NCBI RefSeq assembly: GCF_900156655.1
Contig: NZ_FTOG01000005.1
Span: 1-64,000 of the forward strand
Length of the DNA: 64,000 nt
Direction: 5' to 3'
Source: Rhodobacter aestuarii
GTDB taxonomy: Bacteria > Pseudomonadota > Alphaproteobacteria > Rhodobacterales > Rhodobacteraceae
Under the pieces are notes generated by a model, which worked only from the letters and a program-made list of their open reading frames with translations, was not told the DNA's origin and did no database searches. Of this stretch, positions 45,882 to 54,486 are shown piece by piece (the first letter of the stretch is position 1; each line of letters opens with the position of its first letter). Made by a program: the position numbers and the translations under genes.

Positions 45882-46349
45882 TTACTTGGAGATGGTCACG
45901 CTTTGCACGTAACGCTTGCCGGAAACGGGTTGGCCCAGCGTCGCGGAAGTGAGCGGGATCACCACATCATTGGGCTGGTCCGCCATATCCTCGACCGAGC
46001 TATCGACATGGAGCACATAGCCATTGTCAAAAAGCGCATCTTGAAGGTCGAGCGTGATGCTCAGGTTGCGTCCCGCCCCGACAGAGGCCCCGGTGATGCC
46101 ATCGACTTGCGCAGTGTTGCCGCCCGTGGCCGCATACCATCCGCTCAGGTGCTGGTAATATTTCGCCTTACCGCCCGCCATCCAGAGGCTGCCCATATAG
46201 GCGCCGGACGCATCGGTGACGTAATAGGCAAGGTAAGCGCCATCGCCGCCATAGCTGTTCATTTGCGTGGTGAAGGTGACCGGGGTGGCGGCTGCCAGCG
46301 CCGGGACCAAAGCGGTTGAAAGTGCAAGGGTTGTGGAAAGCGATTTCAT
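45882..46349 (-). CDS. Secreted DUF2271 protein with a flavinylation motif
   Basis: A 155-residue periplasmic protein. The signal MKSLSTTLALSTALVPALAA is clear, and AAGGAG precedes the ATG. The mature domain is DUF2271 (MNSYGGDGAYLAYYVTD, WMAGGKAKYYQHLSGWYAA). Residues 83-89 read DGITGAS, matching the D-x-x-S/T-G-A-T/S sequence that ApbE flavinylates, with Ser89 the likely FMN carrier. ApbE itself is encoded two genes downstream. It is expected to be an extracytosolic electron carrier or acceptor for the PepSY reductase. The residue is Ser rather than the more common Thr. Confidence 0.85.
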   Translation of the reverse strand: MKSLSTTLALSTALVPALAAATPVTFTTQMNSYGGDGAYLAYYVTDASGAYMGSLWMAGGKAKYYQHLSGWYAATGGNTAQVDGITGASVGAGRNLSITLDLQDALFDNGYVLHVDSSVEDMADQPNDVVIPLTSATLGQPVSGKRYVQSVTISK

Positions 46350-46359
46350 GGCGGGCTCC

Positions 46360-46875
46360 TTAATTGGTTTGCACTTGCGGCTTGGTGCCGGGGGTAAAGA
46401 GCCCGTTATTGGGGGCCTCCGTCGTGCCTGCGGCGGCAGGGCTGCCCGAGGTGCAATTGGTGGCACCGGGCGGGCAACGGTGATGGTCGTCGTCATCATC
46501 GTGGTGGCCGCGGCGGTGATGATCATCGTCGTCATCATCGTCGAACATGCCAAAGAACCAGCCATCGCGGCCGTGCCGGTCGGCCAATTGCACGGGGGCG
46601 GTGTCTTCTGCGGGGCTTTGCGGGGCAGCCTCAGTCGCGGCTGGCATCGAGGCGAAAAGCGCGTTGCCCGCGGGGGTGTCGGCCGGTGTGACGGGCGCGC
46701 TGTTCGGCATCGAGGCGAACAGCACATTGGCGGAGATCTCTGCGACCGGAGCTTGCACCTTCGCGGCAGGGATTTGATCGGCCACAGGCGCGGTGATCGG
46801 CGCAGCAGAGAGCGCGCCAAAGACGCTGCTTGAAAGCGCGGCGGCAAGGGCGAGGGTGGGAAGGGCGGATTTCAT
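46360..46875 (-). CDS. Secreted Asp/His-rich protein of unknown function
   Basis: A 171-residue protein with a Sec signal (MKSALPTLALAAALSSSVFG). The first part is Ala/Pro-rich with an internal repeat: NVLFASMP and NALFASMP. The second part has WFFGMFDDDDDDDHHRRGHH and another DDDDDHHR, a dense acidic and histidine tract that could bind divalent metal ions. A lone pair of cysteines follows (CPPGATNC). I recognise no family. It lies 10 bases before the DUF2271 gene in the same operon. Confidence 0.75.
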   Translation of the reverse strand: MKSALPTLALAAALSSSVFGALSAAPITAPVADQIPAAKVQAPVAEISANVLFASMPNSAPVTPADTPAGNALFASMPAATEAAPQSPAEDTAPVQLADRHGRDGWFFGMFDDDDDDDHHRRGHHDDDDDHHRCPPGATNCTSGSPAAAGTTEAPNNGLFTPGTKPQVQTN

Positions 46876-46928
46876 TGTGTCTGTTCCTTTTCTTTGTTCG
46901 CGTGGTGTTTCGGCATGCAGCTTTCGGT

Positions 46929-47037
46929 CCCGCCAAAGTCTGGCGGGGCAAAAGCCCATTTGGGGTTGGGGCGCGCAGCGGTCCGACCAAGGAAAGCCGC
47001 TGCGCGCAAAGCGGGGCGCGGTTTCGGGAAACGCCCC
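46929..47037 (-). other. Cluster of three hairpins between the PepSY and Asp/His-rich genes
   Basis: The 165-base intercistronic gap holds CCCGCCA/TGGCGGG (46929-46935 with 46941-46947), an 11-bp stem GCGCGCAGCGG/CCGCTGCGCGC (46971-46981 with 46997-47007) and GGGGCG/CGCCCC (47013-47018 with 47032-47037). None has a T run on the minus strand. They may protect or cleave the mRNA so that the two small secreted proteins are made in different amounts. Confidence 0.5.
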
Positions 47038-47040
47038 GAT

Positions 47041-47382
47041 CTAGTCGTGATCGCGGCGGTCGCGTTTGCGCCCGTCGTGATCGTCATCGTCGTCATCGCC
47101 GTGATGGCGATGCGGGATCGCTTGGCGCAAGATCGCCAAACTGCCCGGATCAAGCCGCATCCACAGCCGCTGCCCGGTGCCATCAAGCGCGTCGACCTCA
47201 TAGCAACCGTCGTCGATCTTGATGCGCCGCACCACCAGCCCTTGGCTTTCCAGCGCCGCTTGTACAGCCTCGCGCGGTTGCCAATCGGCCAAGGGCACAG
47301 TGCAATGCATGTCACGGGCCTGCGCTGGCACTGCCGCAACAAGCGCGGCAAAGATCAGCGGCAGGGGCAGCGAAAGTGTCAT
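47041..47382 (-). CDS. Secreted PepSY-like small protein with Asp/His tail, first gene of the operon
   Basis: A 113-residue protein. The signal peptide (MTLSLPLPLIFAALVAAVPA) ends at AQA. The core looks like a PepSY_2 domain (REAVQAALESQGLVVRRIKI, then DDGCYEVDALDGTGQRLWMR, LDPGSLAIL). The tail carries HRHHGDDDDDDHDGRKRDRR, again a probable metal ligand tract. GGAGAG precedes the ATG at 47382. It diverges from the two-component genes across a 129-base control region. Confidence 0.82.
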   Translation of the reverse strand: MTLSLPLPLIFAALVAAVPAQARDMHCTVPLADWQPREAVQAALESQGLVVRRIKIDDGCYEVDALDGTGQRLWMRLDPGSLAILRQAIPHRHHGDDDDDDHDGRKRDRRDHD

Positions 47383-47423
47383 GGCTCTCTCCGATTTCGA
47401 TGGGGCCGTTATTGCCCCCCAAT

Positions 47424-47472
47424 CTGACACGAAGCTGACGGCGGTAAAAATAGTCGTTCAGCTTGCTGTCAG
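47424..47472. promoter_or_regulatory. Inverted pair of 11-bp-phased direct repeats, likely response-regulator sites
   Basis: On the plus strand CTGAC occurs at 47424-47428 and 47435-47439, exactly 11 bases apart. On the minus strand the same unit reads CTGAC (47472-47468) and CTGAA (47461-47457), also 11 bases apart. The two 16-base blocks agree at 13 positions and face each other over 17 bases. OmpR-family regulators bind such helically phased direct repeats. One block would serve the two-component operon, the other the PepSY/DUF2271 operon. Confidence 0.65.
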
Positions 47473-47511
47473 TTTTGCACGCGATAGGGTGGGGGAACTT
47501 AGGGGGCAAAG

Positions 47512-48171
47512 ATGCGCATCCTCATCATTGAAGACGACGCGGTGTTAGGGGCGGCGGTGCGGGATCAGATCGCCGCCGATGGCCATTCGGTCGATTGGGT
47601 CACCCGGCTTGATGCTGCGTCAGATGCGATGGATGTGGCCAGCTATGATCTGATTGCGCTCGATCTGATGCTGCCCGATGGGCGCGGCGTGCCGTTTCTC
47701 AAAACCCTGCGCGCGCGCGGTATGGCGACCCCGGTGATCATTATGACCGCGCTCGATCAGGTGTCGGACCGGATTGCTGGGCTCAATGCCGGGGCGGATG
47801 ATTACCTTGTCAAACCGTTTGATCTGGATGAGCTTTCCGCGCGTATTGGCTCGGTCGCGCGGCGCTATGTGGGCAACCCGAACCCGCTTTTGACCTTGGG
47901 CGCGTTGGAGGTCGATCTGGCGGGCCGCGCGCTCAAACGTGCTGGCAAGGCGGTGGCGCTGACAGCACGGGAATGGGCCTTGTTTGAAGCGCTTTTGAGC
48001 CGCCCGGGCCAAATCTTTTCCAAAGCGGCGCTGGAAGAGCGGCTCTATTCCTTTGACGATGAGATCGGCTCCAACACGCTTGAAGTCTTGGTGAGCCGCT
48101 TGCGCAAGAAGCTGGGGCAAGGCGTAATCGAGACTGAACGCGGCCTTGGCTACCGGCTGGTGCGGCCATGA
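47512..48171 (+). CDS. OmpR-family response regulator (QseB/PmrA-like)
   Basis: A 219-residue regulator. The receiver domain has MRILIIEDDAVLG, the phosphorylation site LIALDLMLPDGRG (Asp51), the switch IIMTAL and LVKPFDLDEL. The winged-helix DNA-binding domain follows from about residue 125 (LTAREWALFEALLSRPGQIF, then SNTLEVLVSRLRKKLG). AGGGGG precedes the ATG. It is coupled to the kinase gene by ATGA. Its position next to the metal and redox operon and the phased repeats in between make that operon its likely target. Confidence 0.94.
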   Translation: MRILIIEDDAVLGAAVRDQIAADGHSVDWVTRLDAASDAMDVASYDLIALDLMLPDGRGVPFLKTLRARGMATPVIIMTALDQVSDRIAGLNAGADDYLVKPFDLDELSARIGSVARRYVGNPNPLLTLGALEVDLAGRALKRAGKAVALTAREWALFEALLSRPGQIFSKAALEERLYSFDDEIGSNTLEVLVSRLRKKLGQGVIETERGLGYRLVRP

Positions 48172-49526
48172 AAACGTGGTCGCTCCAGACCCGGCTGGGC
48201 GTGGCGGTCGGTGCGCTTGTGGCCACGCTTTGGGCGGGCGGGGCGGCTTTTACGGCAAACCGGCTTTCCACCCGCATTGATGCGGTTTTTGATGGCGAGC
48301 TTGAATCCACCGCCGAACGGATCTTGCCGCTTGCCGTCTCAGAGGTGTTGGGCCGCGAAGAGGTGGTGACGGGCGCGCAGGTCATGCCGCTCATTCGCGA
48401 CAAAGACGGCGATGAAGACGAGCCAATGATCTATATCGTGCGCAATGCGGCGGGCGAGGTTTTGATGCTGTCGCATGGCGCCAAGGCCGAGGATTTCCCG
48501 CCCTATGACGGCCCCGGCTTTCGCACCGCGCGCAAATTGCGCCTTTACGCCGATGAGGCTTTGCGCGGCTCTGTTACCATTGCGGTGGCCGAACCCACCG
48601 CGCACCGCCGCGCGATCCGGCGCGAATTGATGATGGGGCTTTTCGCGCCGCTTATCGTGCTTTTGCCGCTTACGCTCGTGGGGATTGGCGCGCTGATGCG
48701 CTTTGGCTTTGCGCCGATGCGGCGGTTTCGAGACCGGCTTGCCAAACGCTCGGCGGCGGATTTGGCCCCGGTGGAACTCGACGGGCTGCCCGCCGAGGCG
48801 CTCCCCTTGGCGGAAACGATCAATGCGCTGCTCTCGCGCCTTGATGCGGCCTTTGAGGCTGAGCGCAGCTTTGCCGCCAATGCCGCGCATGAATTGCGCA
48901 CACCGCTTGCGGGCGCCATTGCTCAGGTGCAGCGCCTGCGTGCCGAAACCGAGAAAGAGAGTGTCGCCGCTCGGGCCCGCGATATTGAAGCGGTGCTGAA
49001 ACGGCTCACGCGTCTTTCGGAAGGTTTGATGAGTTTGGCCCGTGCCGAGGGCGGCAAGCTGCGCGGTGACGTGGTGCAAGATTTGCGGCCCGTGGCGCAG
49101 CTTGTGGTCGAAGATACCGCGCGGCTGGCGGGCAGCGCGCAGGTGACGCTTGATCTGCCTGAAGGCCCGGTTCATTCTGACCTTGATCCCGATCTCTTTG
49201 CGATTTTGCTGCGTAATCTTGTCGCCAATGCGCTGCGCCACGGCACAGCAGGGGCGCCGGTAACGGTGCAACTCAGCGAAACTGGATCGCTCAGCGTGCA
49301 AAACGACTGCGATCCGCTCGCCCCCGAAGACCTTGCCCGGATCGGCGCGCGGTTCGAGCGGGCGGCCCAAAGCGCGGGGCGTGTTGACGGCGCGGGGCTG
49401 GGCCTTGCCATCATGCAGGCGATTTTATCGCGTGCGGGCGGGGCCTTGGCACTTTCCTCGCCAATTCCGGGCCAGTCGCGCGGGTTTGAAGCGCGCGCCA
49501 ACTTCCGACTTCGCGCCGAAATTTGA
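48168..49526 (+). CDS. Sensor histidine kinase (QseC/PmrB-like)
   Basis: A 452-residue membrane kinase. Helix 1 (about 12-30), a periplasmic domain (about 31-155), helix 2 (about 158-180) and a HAMP region precede the dimerisation domain with NAAHELRTPLAGAIAQVQRL (phospho-His near 241). The ATP domain has LRNLVANALRHG and GAGLGLAIMQAIL. The periplasmic part contains the acidic run RDKDGDEDEPM, which could sense a metal cation. It should phosphorylate the regulator encoded just before. Confidence 0.93.
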   Translation: MKTWSLQTRLGVAVGALVATLWAGGAAFTANRLSTRIDAVFDGELESTAERILPLAVSEVLGREEVVTGAQVMPLIRDKDGDEDEPMIYIVRNAAGEVLMLSHGAKAEDFPPYDGPGFRTARKLRLYADEALRGSVTIAVAEPTAHRRAIRRELMMGLFAPLIVLLPLTLVGIGALMRFGFAPMRRFRDRLAKRSAADLAPVELDGLPAEALPLAETINALLSRLDAAFEAERSFAANAAHELRTPLAGAIAQVQRLRAETEKESVAARARDIEAVLKRLTRLSEGLMSLARAEGGKLRGDVVQDLRPVAQLVVEDTARLAGSAQVTLDLPEGPVHSDLDPDLFAILLRNLVANALRHGTAGAPVTVQLSETGSLSVQNDCDPLAPEDLARIGARFERAAQSAGRVDGAGLGLAIMQAILSRAGGALALSSPIPGQSRGFEARANFRLRAEI

Positions 49527-49671
49527 TTAGGAATTCGCTAACCCTGACGGGGGCTTGAAGCGCGACCTTTGCGCACATCCCAGCACTTCTTACTGCCGTT
49601 TACGCGATCTTTCCCATTGCTGGTTAGACCCGCTCGAAGCCTTTCCACAGTTTCGTCATGCGAGGTCTCCT

Positions 49672-51957
49672 GTGACAAATCCTTTCAAGACCGTGTCGGG
49701 CAAGTTGATTATTGCCACCGGCGCCGCAATTGCCGTGATCGTATTGAGTTACACCGCCTATAGCGGATGGCGCACTGCAGAGCGCGTCAATGAGCAAGTC
49801 ATCGAATTGGCCACCACCAAGGCGCGCAACGCCTCGAATGAAGTGGCAGAGCATCTGGCAGTGGCAACGGCGGCTGGCCGCGCCCTTTCCGGGATGGTCG
49901 AGGGATATATGTCCACGGGCGACGCCTCGACCGACGGGTTGATCACCATGCTCGAAGCCTTACCGATGAAATATGATGATCTGTTTTCCGCCTGGATGGC
50001 TGGGCTGCCGAATGGCCCCACCGACCAGTTCCTGGCGGGCGAAACCGGGCGCAATGCTGCGGGCGTTTTCTCGCCGTATTGGACGAAGAACGATACGGGC
50101 GGTCTGAGCTTCTCGACCTTCAATATCAATGAGACACAGATGTGGTTCAAAGGGCCTGTCAGCACTGGGGAGGCCCTGTTGACCGAACCCTATGTGACCG
50201 ATGCGGGCTTCATTCTGACCTCTGTTTCTGTCCCGGTCCGGGCGAATGGAGAGATCGTCGGGCTTGTCGGTGTCGACATCACGCTCAAGGAAATGTCCGA
50301 TATCCTTGAGCAGATGGTGCCCTTTGAAGGTTCGAAAATGCTGCTTGTCGATGGCAGTGGCAAATGGGTGGCCACCCCCGATCCGGCCCTGCGCACGAAA
50401 GCCTATGAAGGGCCGGGGGCAGAGGCCTTGCAAACCGCCCTTCGGGAGCGGACGGTTCAAGTGGTTGAGGGCCTGCCCGGCGGTGCAAAGCGGATGATTT
50501 ATCCTTTTGCGATCAACGGCATGAACACCACTTGGGCGGTGATCCTTGATATGCCCGCCGAGGTTTTCTCGGCGCCCGTGCGCCATGAGGTTGTGACCAA
50601 TTCGCTTGGGTCGCTGGTGATCTTATTCATGGCGCTCGGGTCGAACTGGTGGGCCTCAACCGTCCTGGTGCGTCGCCCATTGGCCGAAATTCACTGCACC
50701 GTGCATGGTTTGGCGATTGGCAATTATGACAGCGAGGTAGAAGGCCTGAACCGCAAAGATGAAATCGGCGCGATGGCGGGGGCGGTCGATATGCTGCGCC
50801 TACGGCTGATTGAGCGGCGCGCGATGGAGGCCGAGCAAAAACGCCTTGAGGCCGAAGCGGAGGCCGAGCGTCAGCGTCGTGCGGAGGAAGAAGAGAAATT
50901 CCGCGCCGAACGCGAAGCGCGGCGTTTGGAAGATGAAGAACGCGAACGGTCCTTGGCTGCTGCGGTAGAGGCTGACCGCGCCCGCGACGAGGCCGAACGC
51001 GCCGCGCGTGCCGCAGAGCAAAACGCCGTGGTGGATAGCCTTGCCTCGGGCCTGCGTGGGCTTGCCTCGGGCAATCTGAACGTTGCCATCGCGCAGAGCT
51101 TCCCCGAGGGCTATGACCAGCTGCGGCTCGACTTCAACGATACCGTCGCGCATCTGTCGGATCTGATCGGCTCGATTGGCGAGGCGACCAGCGCGATTGT
51201 GGGCGGCGTGCAGGAAATCACCGGCGCGACCAACGGGCTTTCCAGCCAAACCGAGGCCGCCGCCGCCACGCTGGAAGAAACCGCCGCCGCGTTGAACGAA
51301 CTTACCGCCTCGGTGCAGATGGCCGCGCAAAACGCCCGCCGCGTGGATACGGCGATGCAATCGGCCACCCAAGAGGCGCAAACCACCACCAAAGTGGTCG
51401 AAGAAACCGTCTCCGCAATGGGGGCAATTCAGCAATCGTCCGAGAAAATCTCCCGTATTATCAATGTGATTGATGATATCGCCTTCCAAACCAACCTTCT
51501 GGCGCTGAACGCGGGTGTTGAGGCTGCGCGCGCGGGCGAGGCAGGGCGCGGCTTTGCCGTTGTGGCCTCCGAAGTGCGCGCGCTGGCGCAGCGTGCCTCG
51601 GAAGCGGCGCATGAGATCAATACCCTGATCTCCGATTCCGGCACGCAGGTGAATACCGGCGTGGCGCTTGTGGGCCGGGCGGGCGAGGCGCTTGATACGA
51701 TCGTGCAGTCGATTGCGACGATGTCGGGCTATGTGCGCGAGATTGCGACCTCAGCCGATGAGCAAGCCTCTGGTATTGGCGAGATCAACACCGCGATGAG
51801 CCAGCTGGACCGCACGCAGCAGCACAATGCCGCCGGCTTTGAAGAAACCGCCGCCGCTTGCATGACGCTCAATGACCAAGCGCGCGGGCTTGAGGCAATG
51901 GTGGCGCAGTTCCAAGTCTCGGGTTCGCGGGCCGACACGACCTATCAAGCAGCCTGA
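49672..51957 (+). CDS. Methyl-accepting chemotaxis protein with dCache-type sensor
   Basis: A 761-residue chemoreceptor. It starts at GTG 49672 with GAGG in front; upstream in-frame codons have no signal or site. Helix 1 (about 7-28), a periplasmic double-Cache-like domain (about 35-300; [38 protein letters not shown]), helix 2 (about 305-330), HAMP and a charged coiled coil follow. The signalling hairpin tip [20 protein letters not shown] is near residue 600. dCache domains commonly bind amino acids or organic acids. It is not linked to other chemotaxis genes here. Confidence 0.92.
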   Translation: MTNPFKTVSGKLIIATGAAIAVIVLSYTAYSGWRTAERVNEQVIELATTKARNASNEVAEHLAVATAAGRALSGMVEGYMSTGDASTDGLITMLEALPMKYDDLFSAWMAGLPNGPTDQFLAGETGRNAAGVFSPYWTKNDTGGLSFSTFNINETQMWFKGPVSTGEALLTEPYVTDAGFILTSVSVPVRANGEIVGLVGVDITLKEMSDILEQMVPFEGSKMLLVDGSGKWVATPDPALRTKAYEGPGAEALQTALRERTVQVVEGLPGGAKRMIYPFAINGMNTTWAVILDMPAEVFSAPVRHEVVTNSLGSLVILFMALGSNWWASTVLVRRPLAEIHCTVHGLAIGNYDSEVEGLNRKDEIGAMAGAVDMLRLRLIERRAMEAEQKRLEAEAEAERQRRAEEEEKFRAEREARRLEDEERERSLAAAVEADRARDEAERAARAAEQNAVVDSLASGLRGLASGNLNVAIAQSFPEGYDQLRLDFNDTVAHLSDLIGSIGEATSAIVGGVQEITGATNGLSSQTEAAAATLEETAAALNELTASVQMAAQNARRVDTAMQSATQEAQTTTKVVEETVSAMGAIQQSSEKISRIINVIDDIAFQTNLLALNAGVEAARAGEAGRGFAVVASEVRALAQRASEAAHEINTLISDSGTQVNTGVALVGRAGEALDTIVQSIATMSGYVREIATSADEQASGIGEINTAMSQLDRTQQHNAAGFEETAAACMTLNDQARGLEAMVAQFQVSGSRADTTYQAA

Positions 51958-51981
51958 TCTCCTGTGTGAAGCTTTCTGGAG

Positions 51982-52011
51982 CGCCCCGCCGATGCGGGGC
52001 GTTCTGTTTTT
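51982..52011 (+). terminator. Terminator after the second chemoreceptor gene
   Basis: CGCCCCGC (51982-51989) pairs with GCGGGGCG (51994-52001), loop CGAT, followed by TTCTGTTTTT. It lies 24 bases after the stop and before tgt. Confidence 0.78.
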
Positions 52012-52094
52012 GGCGGTTTCCGCAAGCGCCATAGAGCGACCCGGCCTTCCCCTGCGCCCGCATCGCTGCTAAACGCGCCGCGAAGGAGCGCCCG

Positions 52095-53222
52095 ATGACC
52101 CAGTTCAGCTTTTCCCTTTCCGCCACCGATGGCACCGCCCGCACGGGCGTGATCTCCACCCCGCGCGGCGAGATCCGCACCCCCGCGTTCATGCCGGTGG
52201 GCACGGCCGCAACGGTGAAGGCAATGATGCCCGAAAGCGTGCGCGCGACGGGCGCCGATATCTTGCTGGGCAACACCTACCATCTGATGCTGCGCCCGAC
52301 GGCAGAGCGGATCGCGCGGCTTGGCGGCTTGCACAAATTCATGAATTGGGAGCGCCCGATCCTGACCGACTCGGGCGGGTTTCAGGTGATGAGCTTGGCC
52401 TCGTTGCGCAAGCTCACCGAAGAGGGCGTGACCTTTTCGAGCCATATCGACGGGTCCAAACATCACCTGACCCCGGAACGCTCGATGGAGATCCAAAAGC
52501 TTTTGGGCTCTGACATCGTGATGGCGTTTGACGAATGCCCTGCGCTGCCCGCGACCGATGCCGAGGTGGCAAAATCGATGCGATTGTCGATGCGGTGGGC
52601 GCAGCGGAGCCGCGATGCTTTTGGCGATCGCCCCGGCCATGCGCTTTTTGGCATCATGCAAGGCGGGGTGACCCGCGAGCTGCGCGAAGAAAGCGCCGAG
52701 GCGCTCAAGCAAATCGGTTTTGATGGCTATGCGGTGGGCGGTCTTGCCGTGGGCGAGGGGCAAGAGGCCATGTTCTCCGTGCTGGATTACGCGCCCGGTT
52801 TCCTGCCAGAAGACAAGCCGCGCTATCTGATGGGCGTGGGCAAGCCCGATGATATTGTCGGCGCGGTCGAGCGCGGCATCGATATGATGGATTGCGTGTT
52901 GCCCTCGCGCTCTGGCCGCACCGGGCAGGCTTGGACCCGGCGCGGGCAGATCAACATCAAAAACGCGCGCCACCAAGATGACCCGCGCCCTCTGGATGAG
53001 GCTTGCACCTGCCCTGCCTGCCGCAACTACAGCCGTGCCTATCTGCACCATGTGTTCCGGTCGCAAGAGATGATCTCGGGCATGCTGCTGACGTGGCACA
53101 ACCTGCATTACTATCAAGAGCTGATGCAGGGGCTGCGCGATGCGATTGCCGCGGGAACGCTAAGCGCCTTTGTCGCGCAGTTTCACGCGCAACGCGCCGA
53201 AGGCGATATCGACCCGCTTTAA
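52095..53222 (+). CDS. tgt: tRNA-guanine (queuine) transglycosylase
   Basis: A 375-residue enzyme that exchanges guanine 34 for the queuosine precursor preQ1 in GUN-anticodon tRNAs. Family marks are [28 protein letters not shown], the substrate-site [24 protein letters not shown] and [13 protein letters not shown]. The zinc site is [16 protein letters not shown] near residue 303. AAGGAG precedes the ATG. No other queuosine gene is in the window. Confidence 0.97.
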   Translation: MTQFSFSLSATDGTARTGVISTPRGEIRTPAFMPVGTAATVKAMMPESVRATGADILLGNTYHLMLRPTAERIARLGGLHKFMNWERPILTDSGGFQVMSLASLRKLTEEGVTFSSHIDGSKHHLTPERSMEIQKLLGSDIVMAFDECPALPATDAEVAKSMRLSMRWAQRSRDAFGDRPGHALFGIMQGGVTRELREESAEALKQIGFDGYAVGGLAVGEGQEAMFSVLDYAPGFLPEDKPRYLMGVGKPDDIVGAVERGIDMMDCVLPSRSGRTGQAWTRRGQINIKNARHQDDPRPLDEACTCPACRNYSRAYLHHVFRSQEMISGMLLTWHNLHYYQELMQGLRDAIAAGTLSAFVAQFHAQRAEGDIDPL

Positions 53223-53228
53223 ACGGTT

Positions 53229-53873
53229 TTACTGCCCCGCGATCAGCACCACCGCCGCGTAATGCGTGGCGGCGGCGGCCAGCACATGGCCGTGCCAGAT
53301 TGCGCGTGAAAACGGCAGGCTCTTGCGGGTGTAAAACACCGTGCCGAGCGTGTAGATCACGCCGCCGGTGCCCAGTAAAATAAGCACCGCAACTGGCAGC
53401 GCTTGCAACAGTGGCCAAATCGCCACCACACCAAGCCAGCCCATCGCAAGGTACAGCACAAAGCCGAACCGCTCACCGCGGTGAAAGAAGCCAAGCTTCA
53501 TCACCATACCAATGAGCGCGAGTGTCCAGATCGTGGCGGTCATCGCAATGCCCAAGCCGCCGCCAAGGCCAATCAGTGCCATCGGCGTGTAGGTGCCTGC
53601 GATCAAAAGATAAATCGCGGCATGGTCAAAGCGGCGCAGCACCGCGCGGGCGGGGGCATAAAGCGTGAGGTTATAGCCCGCCGAAAAGCCAAAGGAGGCA
53701 ATGAGGCCCACCGCATAAACGATCAGCGGCCAGATTTTCGGCCCCAAACCCGCCATTGCGGCCCAGACCATCATCGCCGAAACAGCCGCCACGGCAAAGA
53801 CAAGGCCCAGCACATGCATCACGCCATCGGCGAAATGTTCCTTAAAGGAATGGGCAAGCTGGTGTCGTGTCAT
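53229..53873 (-). CDS. Hemolysin III / PAQR family membrane protein
   Basis: A 214-residue protein with seven predicted helices. The family marks are HFADGVMHVLGLVFAV near the start, FDHAAIYLLIAGTYTPMAL in the middle and WHGHVLAAAATHY near the end, with the histidine and aspartate set typical of PAQR metal-dependent membrane hydrolases. Despite the family name a haemolytic role is not implied. The start MTRHQLAHSFKEHF was chosen by family likeness. It converges on tgt with only 6 bases between. Confidence 0.92.
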   Translation of the reverse strand: MTRHQLAHSFKEHFADGVMHVLGLVFAVAAVSAMMVWAAMAGLGPKIWPLIVYAVGLIASFGFSAGYNLTLYAPARAVLRRFDHAAIYLLIAGTYTPMALIGLGGGLGIAMTATIWTLALIGMVMKLGFFHRGERFGFVLYLAMGWLGVVAIWPLLQALPVAVLILLGTGGVIYTLGTVFYTRKSLPFSRAIWHGHVLAAAATHYAAVVLIAGQ

Positions 53874-53975
53874 GGCGCGGTGTCTCTCATGGGGAATGGC
53901 CGAGATTATCACGCCTCTGACCCGCTCCAAAGGCTAACGCTGCGTCAGGGGCTGGCCGGGCAGGGGCCGCGGCCC

Positions 53976-54482
53976 TTAGCGTGCCAGCACCACAAGATCG
54001 GCGGCGCGCAGATCGCCGTCCGGGTCGGGCTTGGTGCCCGGTGTGACAAGGCGGATCGTCAGATCAAAAAGCGGATAAAGGTCGCGCAGCGGCGCGCTGG
54101 TGCGCAAAAGCTGGGGGCCCGCAACCAGCACCACTTGTGTGCGTTCTGGCAAGGGCGCGGGGGCAGGGCCTTCGGCGGGCATCTGCGCAAGATAGTGGCA
54201 AAGCGCGGCACTCTCGAGCGCGCCGTCATCATCCGCAAAGCCTTCTAGCGGCAAAAGCGCAGCGCTTTCGGGGCGCTTGCTGTTCAGAGCTTCGGCAATC
54301 TCGCGGGCAAGCTGCACCTCGCCCGCGCCGGGCGCGCCGGTAACCGCGACCAAGACCCGCGCTTCGCCCAATTGGCGGATATGGCCGGGCAGATCGGCGC
54401 GATCCACGCGCAGCTCCGACGCCATGAAGGCGCCCACATCACCCATCGGGCCGTTGCTATCGCCAAGCCAGAACTCTGCCAT
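53976..54482 (-). CDS. Kinase-like protein with a degenerate P-loop
   Basis: A 168-residue protein resembling the N-terminal half of uridine-kinase/FrcK-like P-loop kinases (LVAVTGAPGAGEVQLAREIA). The Walker A sequence should be GxxxxGKS/T; here it is GAPGAGEV, so the lysine is Glu and the Ser/Thr is Val. Nucleotide binding of the normal kind is unlikely. The later LLPLEGFADDDGALES corresponds to the usual substrate segment (..LDGFH..). It begins 4 bases after the thiamine phosphate synthase-like gene. It could be a pseudoenzyme or a decaying gene, though the frame is intact. Confidence 0.7.
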   Translation of the reverse strand: MAEFWLGDSNGPMGDVGAFMASELRVDRADLPGHIRQLGEARVLVAVTGAPGAGEVQLAREIAEALNSKRPESAALLPLEGFADDDGALESAALCHYLAQMPAEGPAPAPLPERTQVVLVAGPQLLRTSAPLRDLYPLFDLTIRLVTPGTKPDPDGDLRAADLVVLAR

Positions 54483-54486
54483 CCGT

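Noticed and set aside
46450-46580. A simple-sequence repeat or CRISPR-like array
   Set aside because: The repeated triplets encode Asp and His runs of a signal-bearing protein in frame; there are no spacers or constant repeats.
46350-46847. N-terminal extension of the DUF2271 open frame
   Set aside because: The extension runs out of frame through the Asp/His-rich gene. The ATG at 46349 has AAGGAG and starts a clear signal peptide.
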